A stretch of DNA of 60,562 nt. Source: Actinomycetales bacterium. GTDB taxonomy: Bacteria > Actinomycetota > Actinomycetes > Actinomycetales > Quadrisphaeraceae. The notes under the pieces are model-generated. The model ran no database searches. It had not been told where the DNA came from and was given only the letters and a program-made list of their open reading frames with translations. Of the stretch, positions 23,656-31,945 are shown piece after piece. The DNA is taken from assembly GCA_022701985.1 (NCBI GenBank), contig JAKONK010000164.1:1-60562 (forward strand), in the 5' to 3' direction. Numbering within the stretch: the stretch's first letter is position 1; every line of letters begins with the position of its first letter. Position numbers and translations under genes: made by a program.

Positions 23656-24579
23656 TCAGCCGCGCTCCGCGTCCAGGAGCGCGCGCTTGACCTCCAGCCC
23701 CCAGCGGAAGCCTCCCAGGCCACCGTCGGAGCGGACCACCCGGTGGCAGGGGGTCACCAGGGCAGCGGGGTTGCGGGCGCACGCCGTCCCGACGGCGCGC
23801 ACGGCCCCGGGGCTGCCGACCTCGGCGGCGACCTCCGCATAGCTGCGCGTCTGACCGGCGGGGATGCGCCGGAGCGCCGCCCACACCGCGGCCTGGAACG
23901 CCGTGCCCCGCACGTCGACCGGCAGCACCGGGACCGCCGCTCCGCGGGCCAGGGCCCGGACGGCACCGAGGACGTCGGTGAGCGCGTCGTCCTCGCGGGC
24001 CAGCTGGGCGAGCGGCAGCTCGCCGGCGACCTCGGCGAGCAGCGCCTCGACGTCGGGACCCAGCCGGACGGCGACCACGCCCGCCAGGGAGGCCACCACG
24101 AGCAGCTGGAGGTCCTCACCGGCCAGCGAGCACGGACCGGCCGTCCACAGCAGGCGCTCCCCCCGGCCCCCTCCGGCCCACGCCGACGGCGTCATGCCGA
24201 GCCGGGCCGCGCCCTGCTCGTAGAACGCGCGCACCGACCCGTACCCGGTGGCGAAGGCCGCGTCGAGGACGGTGCCCTGCTGCCTGCCCTCCAGCTGCTC
24301 CGCCTGGTCGGTGCGCGCCGCGAGCGCTGGCCCCAGCCGGGCCGCGCGGAGGGCCTCGCCGTAGGCGCGCGGGGTGGTCCCGGTGACCTCGGCGAACCGG
24401 CGGTGCAGCTGACGGGTGCTCCAGCCGGCCGCGGCGGCGAGCTGCTCCGGCGGGAGGGGGCCGCCGGCGTCGTCCATCGCGCGGCAGGCGGCGAGCACGC
24501 GCTCGCGCCCGTCGGCGGGGGTCGCGGGCGCGGGCGGTGCAGGAGCGGGGGACGTCGGGCGCAGCATCTCGACGGGCAT
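23656..24579 (-). CDS. AraC-type regulator fused to O6-methylguanine-DNA methyltransferase (Ada-like)
   Basis: A 307-residue protein. Residues 30-125 form an AraC helix-turn-helix (AAAAGWSTRQLHRRFAEVTG, TVLDAAFATGYGSVRAFYEQ). Residues 140-307 form the alkyltransferase, with the suicide active site LVTPCHRVVRSDGG (Cys278) and the preceding helix SYAEVAAEVGSPGAVRAVGTA. It transfers alkyl groups from O6-alkylguanine to Cys278. The N-terminal zinc domain of Escherichia coli Ada, whose cysteine senses phosphotriester damage, is absent, so any regulatory switch must differ. The ATG at 24579 is supported by TACCGT (24586-24591) 6 bases upstream. It is divergent from the acyltransferase gene. Confidence 0.87.
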   Translation of the reverse strand: MPVEMLRPTSPAPAPPAPATPADGRERVLAACRAMDDAGGPLPPEQLAAAAGWSTRQLHRRFAEVTGTTPRAYGEALRAARLGPALAARTDQAEQLEGRQQGTVLDAAFATGYGSVRAFYEQGAARLGMTPSAWAGGGRGERLLWTAGPCSLAGEDLQLLVVASLAGVVAVRLGPDVEALLAEVAGELPLAQLAREDDALTDVLGAVRALARGAAVPVLPVDVRGTAFQAAVWAALRRIPAGQTRSYAEVAAEVGSPGAVRAVGTACARNPAALVTPCHRVVRSDGGLGGFRWGLEVKRALLDAERG

Positions 24580-24585
24580 GCTGCG

Positions 24586-24591
24586 ACGGTA
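24586..24591 (-). promoter_or_regulatory. -10 element, leaderless promoter of AraC-Ogt gene
   Basis: TACCGT on the minus strand, 6 bases before the ATG at 24579. Confidence 0.5.
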
Positions 24592-24712
24592 GGAGCGCTG
24601 GGGTCCAGCGGTCACTCCGCTGAGCGCCACCCGCCCGGGGGGCTGCGGTCACGACTCGGCACCAGATCCGACCGCACGGTCGGGATCGGCTCGTCCGGGC
24701 GCCCCCCTCACG

Positions 24713-24718
24713 TACGGT
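24713..24718 (+). promoter_or_regulatory. -10 element, leaderless promoter of acyltransferase gene
   Basis: TACGGT on the plus strand, 6 bases before the GTG at 24725. It is identical in sequence and spacing to the element at 46725. Confidence 0.5.
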
Positions 24719-24724
24719 CGAGCG

Positions 24725-25957
24725 GTGACGAGCCGGCCCAGCAGCCCGGCCGCCGGAGCTCCGTCGGCCCCACCCGCGACACCCCGCGGGCCGGCTGCGA
24801 GCACCCGCCTCCACGGCCTCGACGCCCTGCGCGCGGTGGCCCTGGGCCTCGGGATCGTGCTGCACACCCTGGCGCCGTTCCTCCCCGGGAGCAGGCTCGT
24901 CGACGTCACGCCGCTGCAGAGCGGCACCGCCGAGAGCACCGTGCTGGTGATCCACCTGTTCCGGATGGTGCTGTTCATGGCGCTGGCCGGGTACTTCGGC
25001 CGGCTGGTGCTGGTGCGCCGCGGTGCCGCCTCGTACGCGCGCGACAGGGCCACGAGGATCCTGCTGCCGCTGGTGGCCCTCTCCCCCGTCGTGCTGCTGG
25101 CGATCATCGGGGTCGAGCACTACGCGGCGTGGCTGCGCGGCGACGCCGGCAGCGTGCCCCCGCTGCCGAGCGGGGTGCCCTACTGGCTCTTCCTGGACCC
25201 GGCCCACCTGTGGTTCCTGTGGGTGCTGGTGCAGGTCGTCGCCGTCGTCCTGCTCGTGCGGGCCGTGCTGCTCGCGACGGCGGGCGCGGAGCGCCTCCAG
25301 CGGTGGGGCAGCGCCGCCGGCGGCGCGCTCTCGGCCCGCGGCGGGGTGCTGCTGGCCGCCGTGCCGTACCTGGTGGCGCTGCTGCTGCAGGGGACGGCCC
25401 GCCACGGCGTGCACCAGCCGCCGGACCTCTGGCCCGACGTCGTGCCGCTCACGACCTACCTCGGGGCGTTCGTCGTCGGGTGGCTCCTGCACGCCCGCTC
25501 CGACGCGCTGGCCCGGCTCACGGCGCAGTGGCGCGGGCACCTGCTGCTCGCGGTCCTCGTCAGCGCCGCGGCGGTGTCGCTGGAGCGCACGACCGACTGG
25601 GAGACCACGCCCCTGCTCGTCCACGCGCCGCTGGTGGCGCTGGCCGGGTGGGCGTGGGTGCTCGGGCTCGTGGGGCTGTTCCTGCAGCTGCTCCCCCGCG
25701 AGTCGCCGGCGGTGCGCTACCTCGCCGACTCCGCGTACTGGGTCTACATCGCGCACCTGCCGCTCACGGCCGTGGTGCAGCTGACCCTGGCGCACCTGCA
25801 GTGGACGCCGGTGGTGCAGCTGCTGCTCGCCTGGGCCGTCAGCGGCGTGGTGCTCCTCCTCAGCTACGACCTGCTGGTGCGGGGCACCTGGGTGGGCCGG
25901 TGGCTGAACGGGCGCCGCCACCGGCCCCTCCTCCCCGCCGCGCTCGGGGCCCGCTGA
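24725..25957 (+). CDS. Membrane acyltransferase (acyltransferase-3 / OpgC-like family)
   Basis: A 410-residue polytopic membrane protein with about ten hydrophobic segments. After a proline/alanine-rich cytoplasmic N-terminus, the conserved opening RLHGLDALRAVALGLGIVLHT appears (residues about 29-49), with the histidine that marks acyltransferase-3 enzymes. AHLWFLWVLVQVV follows in the middle, and SAYWVYIAHLPLTAVVQL near the end. Family members move acyl groups onto sugars, peptidoglycan or secreted polymers at the membrane. No partner glycan genes are adjacent. The GTG start is supported by the TACGGT element 6 bases upstream. Confidence 0.82.
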   Translation: MTSRPSSPAAGAPSAPPATPRGPAASTRLHGLDALRAVALGLGIVLHTLAPFLPGSRLVDVTPLQSGTAESTVLVIHLFRMVLFMALAGYFGRLVLVRRGAASYARDRATRILLPLVALSPVVLLAIIGVEHYAAWLRGDAGSVPPLPSGVPYWLFLDPAHLWFLWVLVQVVAVVLLVRAVLLATAGAERLQRWGSAAGGALSARGGVLLAAVPYLVALLLQGTARHGVHQPPDLWPDVVPLTTYLGAFVVGWLLHARSDALARLTAQWRGHLLLAVLVSAAAVSLERTTDWETTPLLVHAPLVALAGWAWVLGLVGLFLQLLPRESPAVRYLADSAYWVYIAHLPLTAVVQLTLAHLQWTPVVQLLLAWAVSGVVLLLSYDLLVRGTWVGRWLNGRRHRPLLPAALGAR

Positions 25958-25998
25958 GCGCACCGATGAGTCCGGGGTGCCGCGCGGGTCGTCACGGC

Positions 25999-26379
25999 AT
26001 GGGACTCACCACCGGCATCTTCAGCACCTCCGTGGAGGTCACCGACCTCGACCGCGCGCTGGCGTTCTACCGCGACGTGCTCGGGTGCGAGGTGCGCCTC
26101 GACAGCGTCCTGTGGCCCGGAGCCCGTCTGGTGGAGGTCGCGCCACCGGGCAGCGAGGTGCTCGTCGCCCTGGTCACGCGCGAGAGCGGCCTGCCGATCG
26201 GCGTCCGCTACTGGACCGGCAGCGCCGACGCCGCGCACGCCGACCTCCTCGCCGCCGGCGTCGAGCCCCACTCGGAGGTGCTGCACCTGGAGGGCGCACC
26301 GCCGATGTTCACGTTCTCCGACCCCGACGGGAACACGGTCATCGTGCTGGAGGGTCCGCCCGCGGGCCCGGCGTCCTGA
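25999..26379 (+). CDS. VOC-family (glyoxalase-like) protein
   Basis: A 126-residue glyoxalase/bleomycin-resistance fold protein, unlike the tandem VOC pair at 19102-19868. It has the classical pattern FSTSVEVTDLDRALAFYRDVLGCEV at the start, the central VRYWTGSADAAHADLLAAGVE, and PPMFTFSDPDGNTVIVLEGP at the end, where the glutamate is a usual metal ligand. It is probably a metal-dependent lyase, dioxygenase or binding protein; the substrate cannot be read from sequence. Its 3' end overlaps the converging acetyltransferase gene by about 41 bases. Confidence 0.8.
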   Translation: MGLTTGIFSTSVEVTDLDRALAFYRDVLGCEVRLDSVLWPGARLVEVAPPGSEVLVALVTRESGLPIGVRYWTGSADAAHADLLAAGVEPHSEVLHLEGAPPMFTFSDPDGNTVIVLEGPPAGPAS

Positions 26380-26869
26380 GGCGCGCCGGGCCGAGCCACC
26401 TCGGTCTCCGCACGCGCCGGGGCAGCCGCAGCGGTCGCTCCCAGAGCAGCTCGTCCGGGGTGACGTGCGTGAGGTGCAGGTAGACGCCGGCTGCGGCCCA
26501 GGCGACCTCCTGGTCGGGCACGAGCACCTCGGCCTCGGGGACGGCGAGGCCCCGCCCCCGCCCCCAGGCCGCGCCGTCGGCGGTGTGGTCTGCGGAGTAC
26601 CCCAGCCCGGGGACCTCCGTGCGGGCCACCTCCAGGAGCGCCGAGGCGATCCCGCGGCGCCGGTGCTCGGGGGCGGTGTGCACGAGGTCGACGGCGTCCT
26701 CGAAGGCCAGGAAGGCCACGGGGACGCCGAGGTCGCCGCCACCGTCGTCGCCGGCGCCGCCTCCGGATCTGCGGGGGCGCTCGAAGACGGCGAGGAGGCG
26801 GCACGTGGTGAGGTCGCGGGCGTCGACCTCGGCGACGAGGAGCCCGCGTCGCGACCCGCCCAGCAGCAC
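26339..26869 (-). CDS. GNAT-family N-acetyltransferase-like protein
   Basis: A 176-residue protein with a GNAT core: FEDAVDLVHTAPEHRRRGIASALLEVA, where HRRRGIASALL is the acetyl-CoA pyrophosphate loop, followed by an unusually degenerate C-terminal part and an arginine/proline-rich tail. The tail overlaps the converging VOC gene, so the true C-terminus is long for the fold. The GTG at 26869 is chosen because CAGGTT (complement of 26876-26881) lies 6 bases before it, a leaderless arrangement; GTG at 26923 would start inside the palindrome at 26918-26934. It is divergent from the XRE regulator, which may control it. Confidence 0.62.
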   Translation of the reverse strand: MLLGGSRRGLLVAEVDARDLTTCRLLAVFERPRRSGGGAGDDGGGDLGVPVAFLAFEDAVDLVHTAPEHRRRGIASALLEVARTEVPGLGYSADHTADGAAWGRGRGLAVPEAEVLVPDQEVAWAAAGVYLHLTHVTPDELLWERPLRLPRRVRRPRWLGPARLRTPGPRADPPAR

Positions 26870-26917
26870 CCGACCAACCTGCCACCCCGCCGCTCGGCGC
26901 GGGACGCGTTCGCCGGG

Positions 26918-26934
26918 GTTCACCCGCGGTGAAC
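26918..26934. promoter_or_regulatory. Palindromic operator candidate between GNAT and XRE genes
   Basis: GTTCACC-CGC-GGTGAAC is a perfect inverted repeat with 7-base arms and a 3-base centre. It lies between divergent genes, 49 bases from the GNAT start and 65 bases from the XRE start. The adjacent XRE protein resembles ClgR, whose known sites are also palindromes around CGC/GCG, so autoregulation is a reasonable inference. Confidence 0.55.
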
Positions 26935-26998
26935 ACCGCTGGACCGCGGGCCGCCGCTCGGGGTGTGCTGTCAGCATGCAGACGGTCGCGGGCACCCG

Positions 26999-27370
26999 GT
27001 GAGCCCTCGGACCGCGGCCGGCCGGCTGCACCTGGTCAGGGAGGCGCCCACCGCAGGACCCCTGCTCCGGGAGGCGGTCGGGGCGAGGCTCCGCAGGGCC
27101 CGCCTGGCCCAGGGGCGCAGCCTGCGCGACGTGGCGGGCGCAGCGCAGGTGTCGACGGGGCACCTGTCGCAGGTGGAGCGGGGTCTTGCAGAGGCCTCCT
27201 CGGAGGTGCTGCGCGCGCTGTGCCGGGCGCTGGACCTGCCGGTGTCGGCGCTGCTGCGGGCCGTCGCCGCGGACCTCGCCGTGCTCGACCTGGCCTCCGC
27301 ACCGACCGCGGCAGGTCCGCTGGGCGCGCTCGCGCCGACGACCACCGCCGTCCAGGCCCGCGCCGCCTGA
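26999..27370 (+). CDS. ClgR-like XRE-family transcription regulator
   Basis: A 123-residue protein with one Cro/CI helix-turn-helix at about residues 28-80: [56 protein letters not shown]. The spacing and the phrase SQVERGxxEASSEVL match ClgR, the actinobacterial activator of clp protease and repair genes. The alanine/threonine-rich C-terminus differs, so it may be a ClgR paralogue with other targets. The GTG at 26999 forms GTGA with the stop of an eight-codon open frame (26976-27002), which could couple its translation. The palindrome at 26918-26934 is a candidate operator. Confidence 0.72.
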   Translation: MSPRTAAGRLHLVREAPTAGPLLREAVGARLRRARLAQGRSLRDVAGAAQVSTGHLSQVERGLAEASSEVLRALCRALDLPVSALLRAVAADLAVLDLASAPTAAGPLGALAPTTTAVQARAA

Positions 27371-27462
27371 CCCTCGCGCGCCCCCGGCGGGTGCACCACG
27401 GCCTCGTGGCCGAGACCTGCGACGGCACGAGCGACGACCTCGCCGCCTGGACGGGGTGGCGC

Positions 27463-28380
27463 TCAGGTCGCCGCTGCGGCGGGGTCGGGCACCGAGCGGC
27501 GCCGCGGTGGAGCCGTCGCCAGGACCGACCCGGCGAGCACCAGGACCGCACCCACCGCCGTCCACCCGGTGAGCCGCTCCCCCAGCACCGCGGCGCCCGC
27601 GACCACCGCGACGAGCGGGTTGACGTAGACGACGGTGGTCGCGCGCACCGGCCCGACGGCGCTGACCAGCGCTCCCAGCAGCAGGAACGCGAGCGCCGTG
27701 CAGACCACCCCGAGCACCGCCACCGCCACCAGGACCCGCGCGGACGGCAGCGCGGTGGGCAGGCCGGGGCCCAGGAGCACCACCGGCAGGTAGACGAGCG
27801 CCGAGATCGCGAGCGAGGCGGCCATCACCCCGCTGGCGGGGAGGTCGGACAGGTGCGCGCCGAGCACCCAGGCACCGACGGCGTACCCGACCACGACCAG
27901 CGCCACCTCGAGGACGGCGACCGGGTCGGCCCCCGTCACGGAGACGCCGACCAGCGCGGCGACCCCCGCGGTCCCGATCGCGAGGCCCAGCACACCGCGG
28001 CGCCCCAGGGGCCTGGGCGCGCTGCGGTCCAGGCCCCAGCGCCGCGCGAGGGCGCCGACGACCACCCCGACCAGCGGCACGGCGGCGATGAGCAGGGCCG
28101 TGGTCGAGCTGGGCAGCGTCCGCTCCGCGCGGGCGAGCATCAGCCAGGGCAGCACGACCTCCGCGGCCGCGTAGACCAGCAGGGGCCGCCAGCGGCGCAG
28201 CGCCGGCACGAGCTGGCGGTGGGCGAGGGCCAGCGGCAGCAGGAGCAGGGCGCCCAGAGCGGTGCGGGCGAGCACCAGCACCGACGGGGCGAGCTCGTCG
28301 ACGGCGATCGCGATGAACAGGTACGGCACGCCCCAGGCGATGCCGAGGCCCGCGAAGAGCAGGGCGGCGCGGCGGTCCAC
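27463..28380 (-). CDS. EamA/DMT-family transporter
   Basis: A 305-residue membrane protein with ten predicted transmembrane helices in two EamA repeats, typical of drug/metabolite exporters. The first repeat starts LLFAGLGIAWGVPYLFIAIA and ends LPSSTTALLIAAVPLVGVVV. The second contains ASLAISALVYLPVVLLGPGL and YVNPLVAVVAGAAVLGERLTG, the classical signature. The GTG at 28380 is chosen because it begins directly before helix 1; a longer frame upstream is arginine/proline-rich and not membrane-like. The substrate is unknown and could be amino acids or small metabolites. It lies 115 bases from the MerR-type gene on the same strand. Confidence 0.82.
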   Translation of the reverse strand: MDRRAALLFAGLGIAWGVPYLFIAIAVDELAPSVLVLARTALGALLLLPLALAHRQLVPALRRWRPLLVYAAAEVVLPWLMLARAERTLPSSTTALLIAAVPLVGVVVGALARRWGLDRSAPRPLGRRGVLGLAIGTAGVAALVGVSVTGADPVAVLEVALVVVGYAVGAWVLGAHLSDLPASGVMAASLAISALVYLPVVLLGPGLPTALPSARVLVAVAVLGVVCTALAFLLLGALVSAVGPVRATTVVYVNPLVAVVAGAAVLGERLTGWTAVGAVLVLAGSVLATAPPRRRSVPDPAAAAT

Positions 28381-28495
28381 ACCGCCATGCTCGTCGACCC
28401 CCGACGCCGCAGGACGACGACGAGGCCCCGCCGGCCGAGGTCGGCAGGAACTCGTCGTCGGCCTGGCCGGTCTGCTGCGCCCGGGGGGCCGCGCC

Positions 28496-29305
28496 TCAGC
28501 TGGAGCAGCCCTCCTCGACGCCGTGGCGCGCGGCGTTGGCACGGGCGGCGTCACGGACGAACTGGGCGAGCCCCGGGGCGACGGCCTCGTACACGGCCGT
28601 GAAGCGCGGGTCGTCGACGTAGAGCTGGCTCACCGACCGGTGCATGGCGTGAGACATGTCGTAGAAGCGCTCGCACACGTGGAGCCGGTGCCGCTCGGCC
28701 ACGTCCATCGCAGCACCACCGTCCGCGGGCTCACCGGCCGACAGCAGCGCGGCGAAGTCGGCGTTCAGCGCGTCGCCCTCGGCCTTCACCTCCTGCCAGT
28801 CGGCCCTGGTGTACCGGGCCGTGCGCTCCTGCGACTGCGTCCACTGGGGCGTCTCGCCCCAGCGCTGCTCCGCCTCGGCGGCGTAGTCCTCGCTGAAGGA
28901 GTCGCCGAACAGCTCGCGCTGCTCCTCCGGCGTCAGCTGGGTCCCGCTCACGTGCACCTCCAGTGCTCTGTCGATCGCTGCGAGGAGGGCGGTGTCCTCC
29001 TCCAGCCGGGCCGTGACCGCGTCGCGCTGGCGCCGCAGGTGCTCGAGCTGCCCCGAGCCGTCGGCCGCCAGCAGGTCGCCCACCTCCTCCAGGGAGAACC
29101 CGAGGCGGCGGTAGACCACGACGGTCCGCAGCCGCTCGACGTCGCCGGGCGCGTACAGGCGGTACCCGGCGGCGCTGCGCCCGGAGGGACGCACCAGGCC
29201 GACGGCGTCGTAGTGGTGCAGCGCCCTGACGCTGACGCCCGTCGCCTCGGCGACGCGCCCCACGGTCAGGTGCTCGCCGGGCTGGTCCTCGTGCTGATCG
29301 GTCAC
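28496..29305 (-). CDS. TipA-like MerR-family regulator with TipAS domain
   Basis: A 269-residue regulator. Residues 10-80 form a MerR DNA-binding domain (TVGRVAEATGVSVRALHHYD, then GYRLYAPGDVERLRTVVVYRRLGFSLEEV). Residues 85-120 form the dimer helix, and 125-269 form a TipAS drug-binding domain (LTPEEQRELFGDSF, ERFYDMSHAMHRSVSQLYV). TipA of Streptomyces binds thiopeptides covalently through a cysteine; here Cys candidates are in HVCERFYD and the C-terminal EEGCSS. The GTG at 29305 falls 7 bases after a -10 element of a MerR-type promoter, so the message is probably leaderless and the gene autoregulated. Confidence 0.87.
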   Translation of the reverse strand: MTDQHEDQPGEHLTVGRVAEATGVSVRALHHYDAVGLVRPSGRSAAGYRLYAPGDVERLRTVVVYRRLGFSLEEVGDLLAADGSGQLEHLRRQRDAVTARLEEDTALLAAIDRALEVHVSGTQLTPEEQRELFGDSFSEDYAAEAEQRWGETPQWTQSQERTARYTRADWQEVKAEGDALNADFAALLSAGEPADGGAAMDVAERHRLHVCERFYDMSHAMHRSVSQLYVDDPRFTAVYEAVAPGLAQFVRDAARANAARHGVEEGCSS

Positions 29306-29312
29306 GAGGACC

Positions 29313-29343
29313 ACCGTGGTGCCTCACGCCGCGTGAGGGTCAA
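29313..29343 (-). promoter_or_regulatory. MerR-type promoter and operator of the TipA-like gene
   Basis: On the minus strand a -35 TTGACC (29343-29338) and a -10 CACGGT (29318-29313) are separated by 19 bases, the overlong spacer typical of MerR-activated promoters. Inside lies the perfect palindrome CCTCACGC-G-GCGTGAGG (29338-29322). The layout closely resembles the known tipA promoter, so autoactivation by the TipA-like protein is likely. Confidence 0.75.
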
Positions 29344-29398
29344 GCCCGCAGCCGCGACGAGACCGGTGAGTCCCGGGCGCGGCTCCGGTCCGGAGAGC

Positions 29399-29734
29399 AT
29401 GAGCTTCACGAGCGTGCTGGCCCAGTCGGCCGTGGCCGACCTCGACACCGCGGAGCGGTGGTACCGGGTCCTGTTCGACCGCGGCCCCGACGCGCGGCCC
29501 ATGGACGGCCTGCTCGAGTGGCACCTCACCGGCACGGCTGGTGTCCAGGTGTGGCGTGACGCTGACCGCGCCGGCAGCTCGACCTCCGTCCTCGGCTGCG
29601 ACGACCTCGACGCGGTGGCCGCGCGCCTCGGTGCGGCCGGTGTGGAGCACGGCGGACCGCAGCCCGGTGGCGGTGCCCGACTGCTGCCGCTGGCCGACCC
29701 CGACGGCAACCGGGTCGTCCTCACCGGGCGCTGA
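29399..29734 (+). CDS. VOC-family (glyoxalase-like) protein
   Basis: A 111-residue glyoxalase-fold protein: SVLAQSAVADLDTAERWYRVLF at the start, LEWHLTGTAGVQVWRDADRAG in the middle, and LLPLADPDGNRVVLTGR at the end. It is divergent from the TipA-like regulator, whose operator lies 61 bases upstream, so it may be a target of that regulator. A small palindrome (CTCCGG-T-CCGGAG, 29383-29395) lies just before the ATG and could affect translation. The substrate is unknown; binding of an antibiotic recognised by the TipAS domain is a tempting but unproven idea. Confidence 0.75.
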   Translation: MSFTSVLAQSAVADLDTAERWYRVLFDRGPDARPMDGLLEWHLTGTAGVQVWRDADRAGSSTSVLGCDDLDAVAARLGAAGVEHGGPQPGGGARLLPLADPDGNRVVLTGR

Positions 29735-29901
29735 TGCCGGTCACCGGGGTCCAGCCGCGATGACGGAGCTCCGCCCTCCCGTGGCGGTCACGGGCGCCGG
29801 CGCCACGTGGACAGCTGGGAGGGGCGGCGGGTGAGGGGAGACGGCGGGTCGCCCGAGAGGACGACGACGCCGGGGGCGGGCCTCTGGCAGGGTGGGCGCC
29901 C

Positions 29902-31275
29902 GTGTCCGACAGCCCGGCCCGCAACGCCGTCCGCCGCGGTGCCCCGCACCCCGGCCGGGTGATCGCGGGGGGCTTCGCGGCGGCGATCGCCGCCGGGACG
30001 CTCCTGCTGTCCGTGCCGTGGGCGCACACCGACGGGCGCTCCGACGTCGTCGTGGCCGTCTTCACCGCGACGTCGGCGGTGTCGGTGACGGGCCTGTCCA
30101 TCGTCGACACGGGCACGGCGTGGACCACCTACGGGCACGTCGTGCTGGTGCTGCTGGTGCAGCTGGGCGGTCTGGGCATCACCACGGCGGCGACCCTGAT
30201 CGCCCTGGTGCTCTCCCGCCGGCTGGGGCTGCGGGCGCGGCTGGTGGCGCAGGCGGAGTCGCGCTCGCTGAGCGCCGGCGACGTCCGCACCGTCATCCGC
30301 TCGGTCTTCCTGTTCAGCATCGCCAGCGAGGCCGTCGTCGCCGTCCTGCTGTGGGTGAAGTGGGCGCTGGTCGACGGCGAGCCGGTGCTGCGCACGGCCT
30401 GGCGGGCCGTGTTCTACGCGGTGATGTCGTTCAACAACGCCGGGTTCTCCCTGTCCAGCGACAGCCTCGTCCGCTACGCCGAGGACCCGGCCACCCTGCT
30501 GATCATCTGCGCGGCCACGCTGCTGGGCGGCCTGGGCTTCCCCGTGGTCTTCGAGCTGGCCCGCGGGGGGTTCCGCAACGGGGGCTGGCGCCACCCCCGG
30601 TCGTGGTCGGTGCTGACGCGCCTCACCGTGACCGTGACGTTCTGGCTGCTGGCGGTGGGCACGGCGCTGCTGGCGCTGTTCGAGGTCCCCAACCCCGGCA
30701 CGCTGGGCGGGCTCGGCTTCGGCGACGAGGTCGTGGGAGCGTTCACGATGGCCGTGATGGCCGGCAGCGCCGGCTTCAACGCCGTCGACATCAGCCAGCT
30801 GACGCCCGAGGGCATGCTCGTCACCGACGTCCTCATGTTCATCGGCGGCGGCTCGGCGAGCACCGCCGGCGGCATCAAGGTCACCACCTTCGGCCTGCTG
30901 GCAGCGGTGCTGTGGGCCGAGCTGCGCGGCGACGAGGACGTCGAGGTCGGGCGGCGGCGGGTGCCCGCGGCCACCCAGCGCCAGGCCCTCGCGGTGGCGC
31001 TGCTGGGCATCGGCATCGTGGCGGTGGGGACGCTGGCGCTGCACGCCACCACCGACCAGCCCACCGACGTCGTCCTGTTCGAGGCGGTCTCGGCGTTCGG
31101 CACCGTGGGCCTGTCCAGCGGGGTGACGGCCGACCTGCCGACCCCGGCGCACATCGTCATCGTGGTCCTCATGTACATCGGCCGCATCGGGCCGGTCACC
31201 CTGGCCTCGGCGCTCGCCCTGCGCGAGCGCGCGAAGCTCCACCACCTCCCCGAGGAGCGGATGATCGTTGGCTAG
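29902..31275 (+). CDS. TrkH/KtrB-type potassium transporter subunit
   Basis: A 457-residue membrane protein with four pore-loop repeats of the Trk/Ktr family. The selectivity glycines are visible in TSAVSVTGLS, MSFNNAGFSL, MAGSAGFNAVD and SAFGTVGLSSG. About eight to ten hydrophobic helices surround these loops, and the intramembrane glycine-rich hinge MFIGGGSASTAGGIKVTTFG is present after the third loop. It imports potassium, gated by the cytoplasmic TrkA-type protein encoded next. The start is GTG at 29902, preceded by GGCAGGGTGGG. Its stop overlaps the TTG start of the TrkA gene by 8 bases. Confidence 0.88.
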   Translation: MSDSPARNAVRRGAPHPGRVIAGGFAAAIAAGTLLLSVPWAHTDGRSDVVVAVFTATSAVSVTGLSIVDTGTAWTTYGHVVLVLLVQLGGLGITTAATLIALVLSRRLGLRARLVAQAESRSLSAGDVRTVIRSVFLFSIASEAVVAVLLWVKWALVDGEPVLRTAWRAVFYAVMSFNNAGFSLSSDSLVRYAEDPATLLIICAATLLGGLGFPVVFELARGGFRNGGWRHPRSWSVLTRLTVTVTFWLLAVGTALLALFEVPNPGTLGGLGFGDEVVGAFTMAVMAGSAGFNAVDISQLTPEGMLVTDVLMFIGGGSASTAGGIKVTTFGLLAAVLWAELRGDEDVEVGRRRVPAATQRQALAVALLGIGIVAVGTLALHATTDQPTDVVLFEAVSAFGTVGLSSGVTADLPTPAHIVIVVLMYIGRIGPVTLASALALRERAKLHHLPEERMIVG

Positions 31276-31930
31276 TCGCAGAGACCCCGTCGCCGTCCTG
31301 GGCCTGGGCCGCTTCGGCTCCGCCCTGGCCCTGGAGCTGCACCGCGGGGGCACCGAGGTGATCGGCGTCGACGCCCGCGCCGACGTCGTGCAGTCGCTGT
31401 CGGGGGTGCTGCCGCAGGTGGTCACCTCCGACACCACCAACCCCGACGCGCTGCGCGAGATCGGCATCCAGGACTTCCCCCGCGCCGTCGTCGGCATCGG
31501 CACCCACCTCGAGGCGAGCATCATCACCACCGCGGTGCTCGTCGACCTCGAGGTGCCCACGATCTGGGCCAAGGCCCTGTCCGACCAGCACGCCACGATC
31601 CTGCGGCGGGTCGGTGCCCACCACGTGGTGCTCCCCGAGCAGCAGATGGGCGAGCGCGTGGCGCACCTGGTCGCGGGCCGCATGCAGGACTGGGTCGAGC
31701 TGGGTCCGCAGTGGGTGCTGGCCAAGACCAAGCCGCCGCGCGACCTGGTGGGCGTCCCCCTGGGGGAGTCCAAGCTGCGCACCCGCCACAAGGTGACCGT
31801 GGTGTCGGTGAAGCCGGAGGGCTCGGGCCAGTACACGCACGCCGGGTACGACACGGTCCTGAGCTACGGCTCGGTCATCGTCATCGCCGGGCGCCCGAAC
31901 GACGTGGAGCGCTTCGTCGAGCTCGACTGA
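31268..31930 (+). CDS. TrkA/KtrA-type RCK regulatory subunit
   Basis: A 220-residue cytoplasmic potassium-channel gating protein. The N-terminal RCK domain has the nucleotide-binding VAVLGLGRFGSALALEL (residues 8-24), followed by an acidic residue ending strand 2 (VIGVDA), as in NAD/ATP-binding RCKs. The C-terminal RCK_C domain (about 135-218) contains LVGVPLGESKLRTRHKVTVV and GSVIVIAGRPNDVERF. The start codon is a rare TTG at 31268, which is inside the end of the TrkH-like gene; no ATG/GTG in frame keeps the Rossmann strand intact. Coupling suggests fixed stoichiometry with TrkH. Confidence 0.87.
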   Translation: MASRRDPVAVLGLGRFGSALALELHRGGTEVIGVDARADVVQSLSGVLPQVVTSDTTNPDALREIGIQDFPRAVVGIGTHLEASIITTAVLVDLEVPTIWAKALSDQHATILRRVGAHHVVLPEQQMGERVAHLVAGRMQDWVELGPQWVLAKTKPPRDLVGVPLGESKLRTRHKVTVVSVKPEGSGQYTHAGYDTVLSYGSVIVIAGRPNDVERFVELD

Positions 31931-31945
31931 CCCCTCGGGGAGCCG

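Noticed and set aside
23743-26379. Plus-strand frame of 878 codons ending with the VOC protein
   Set aside because: Only the last 126 codons (25999-26379) look like protein; the rest lies opposite the AraC-Ogt gene or in another frame of the acyltransferase gene.
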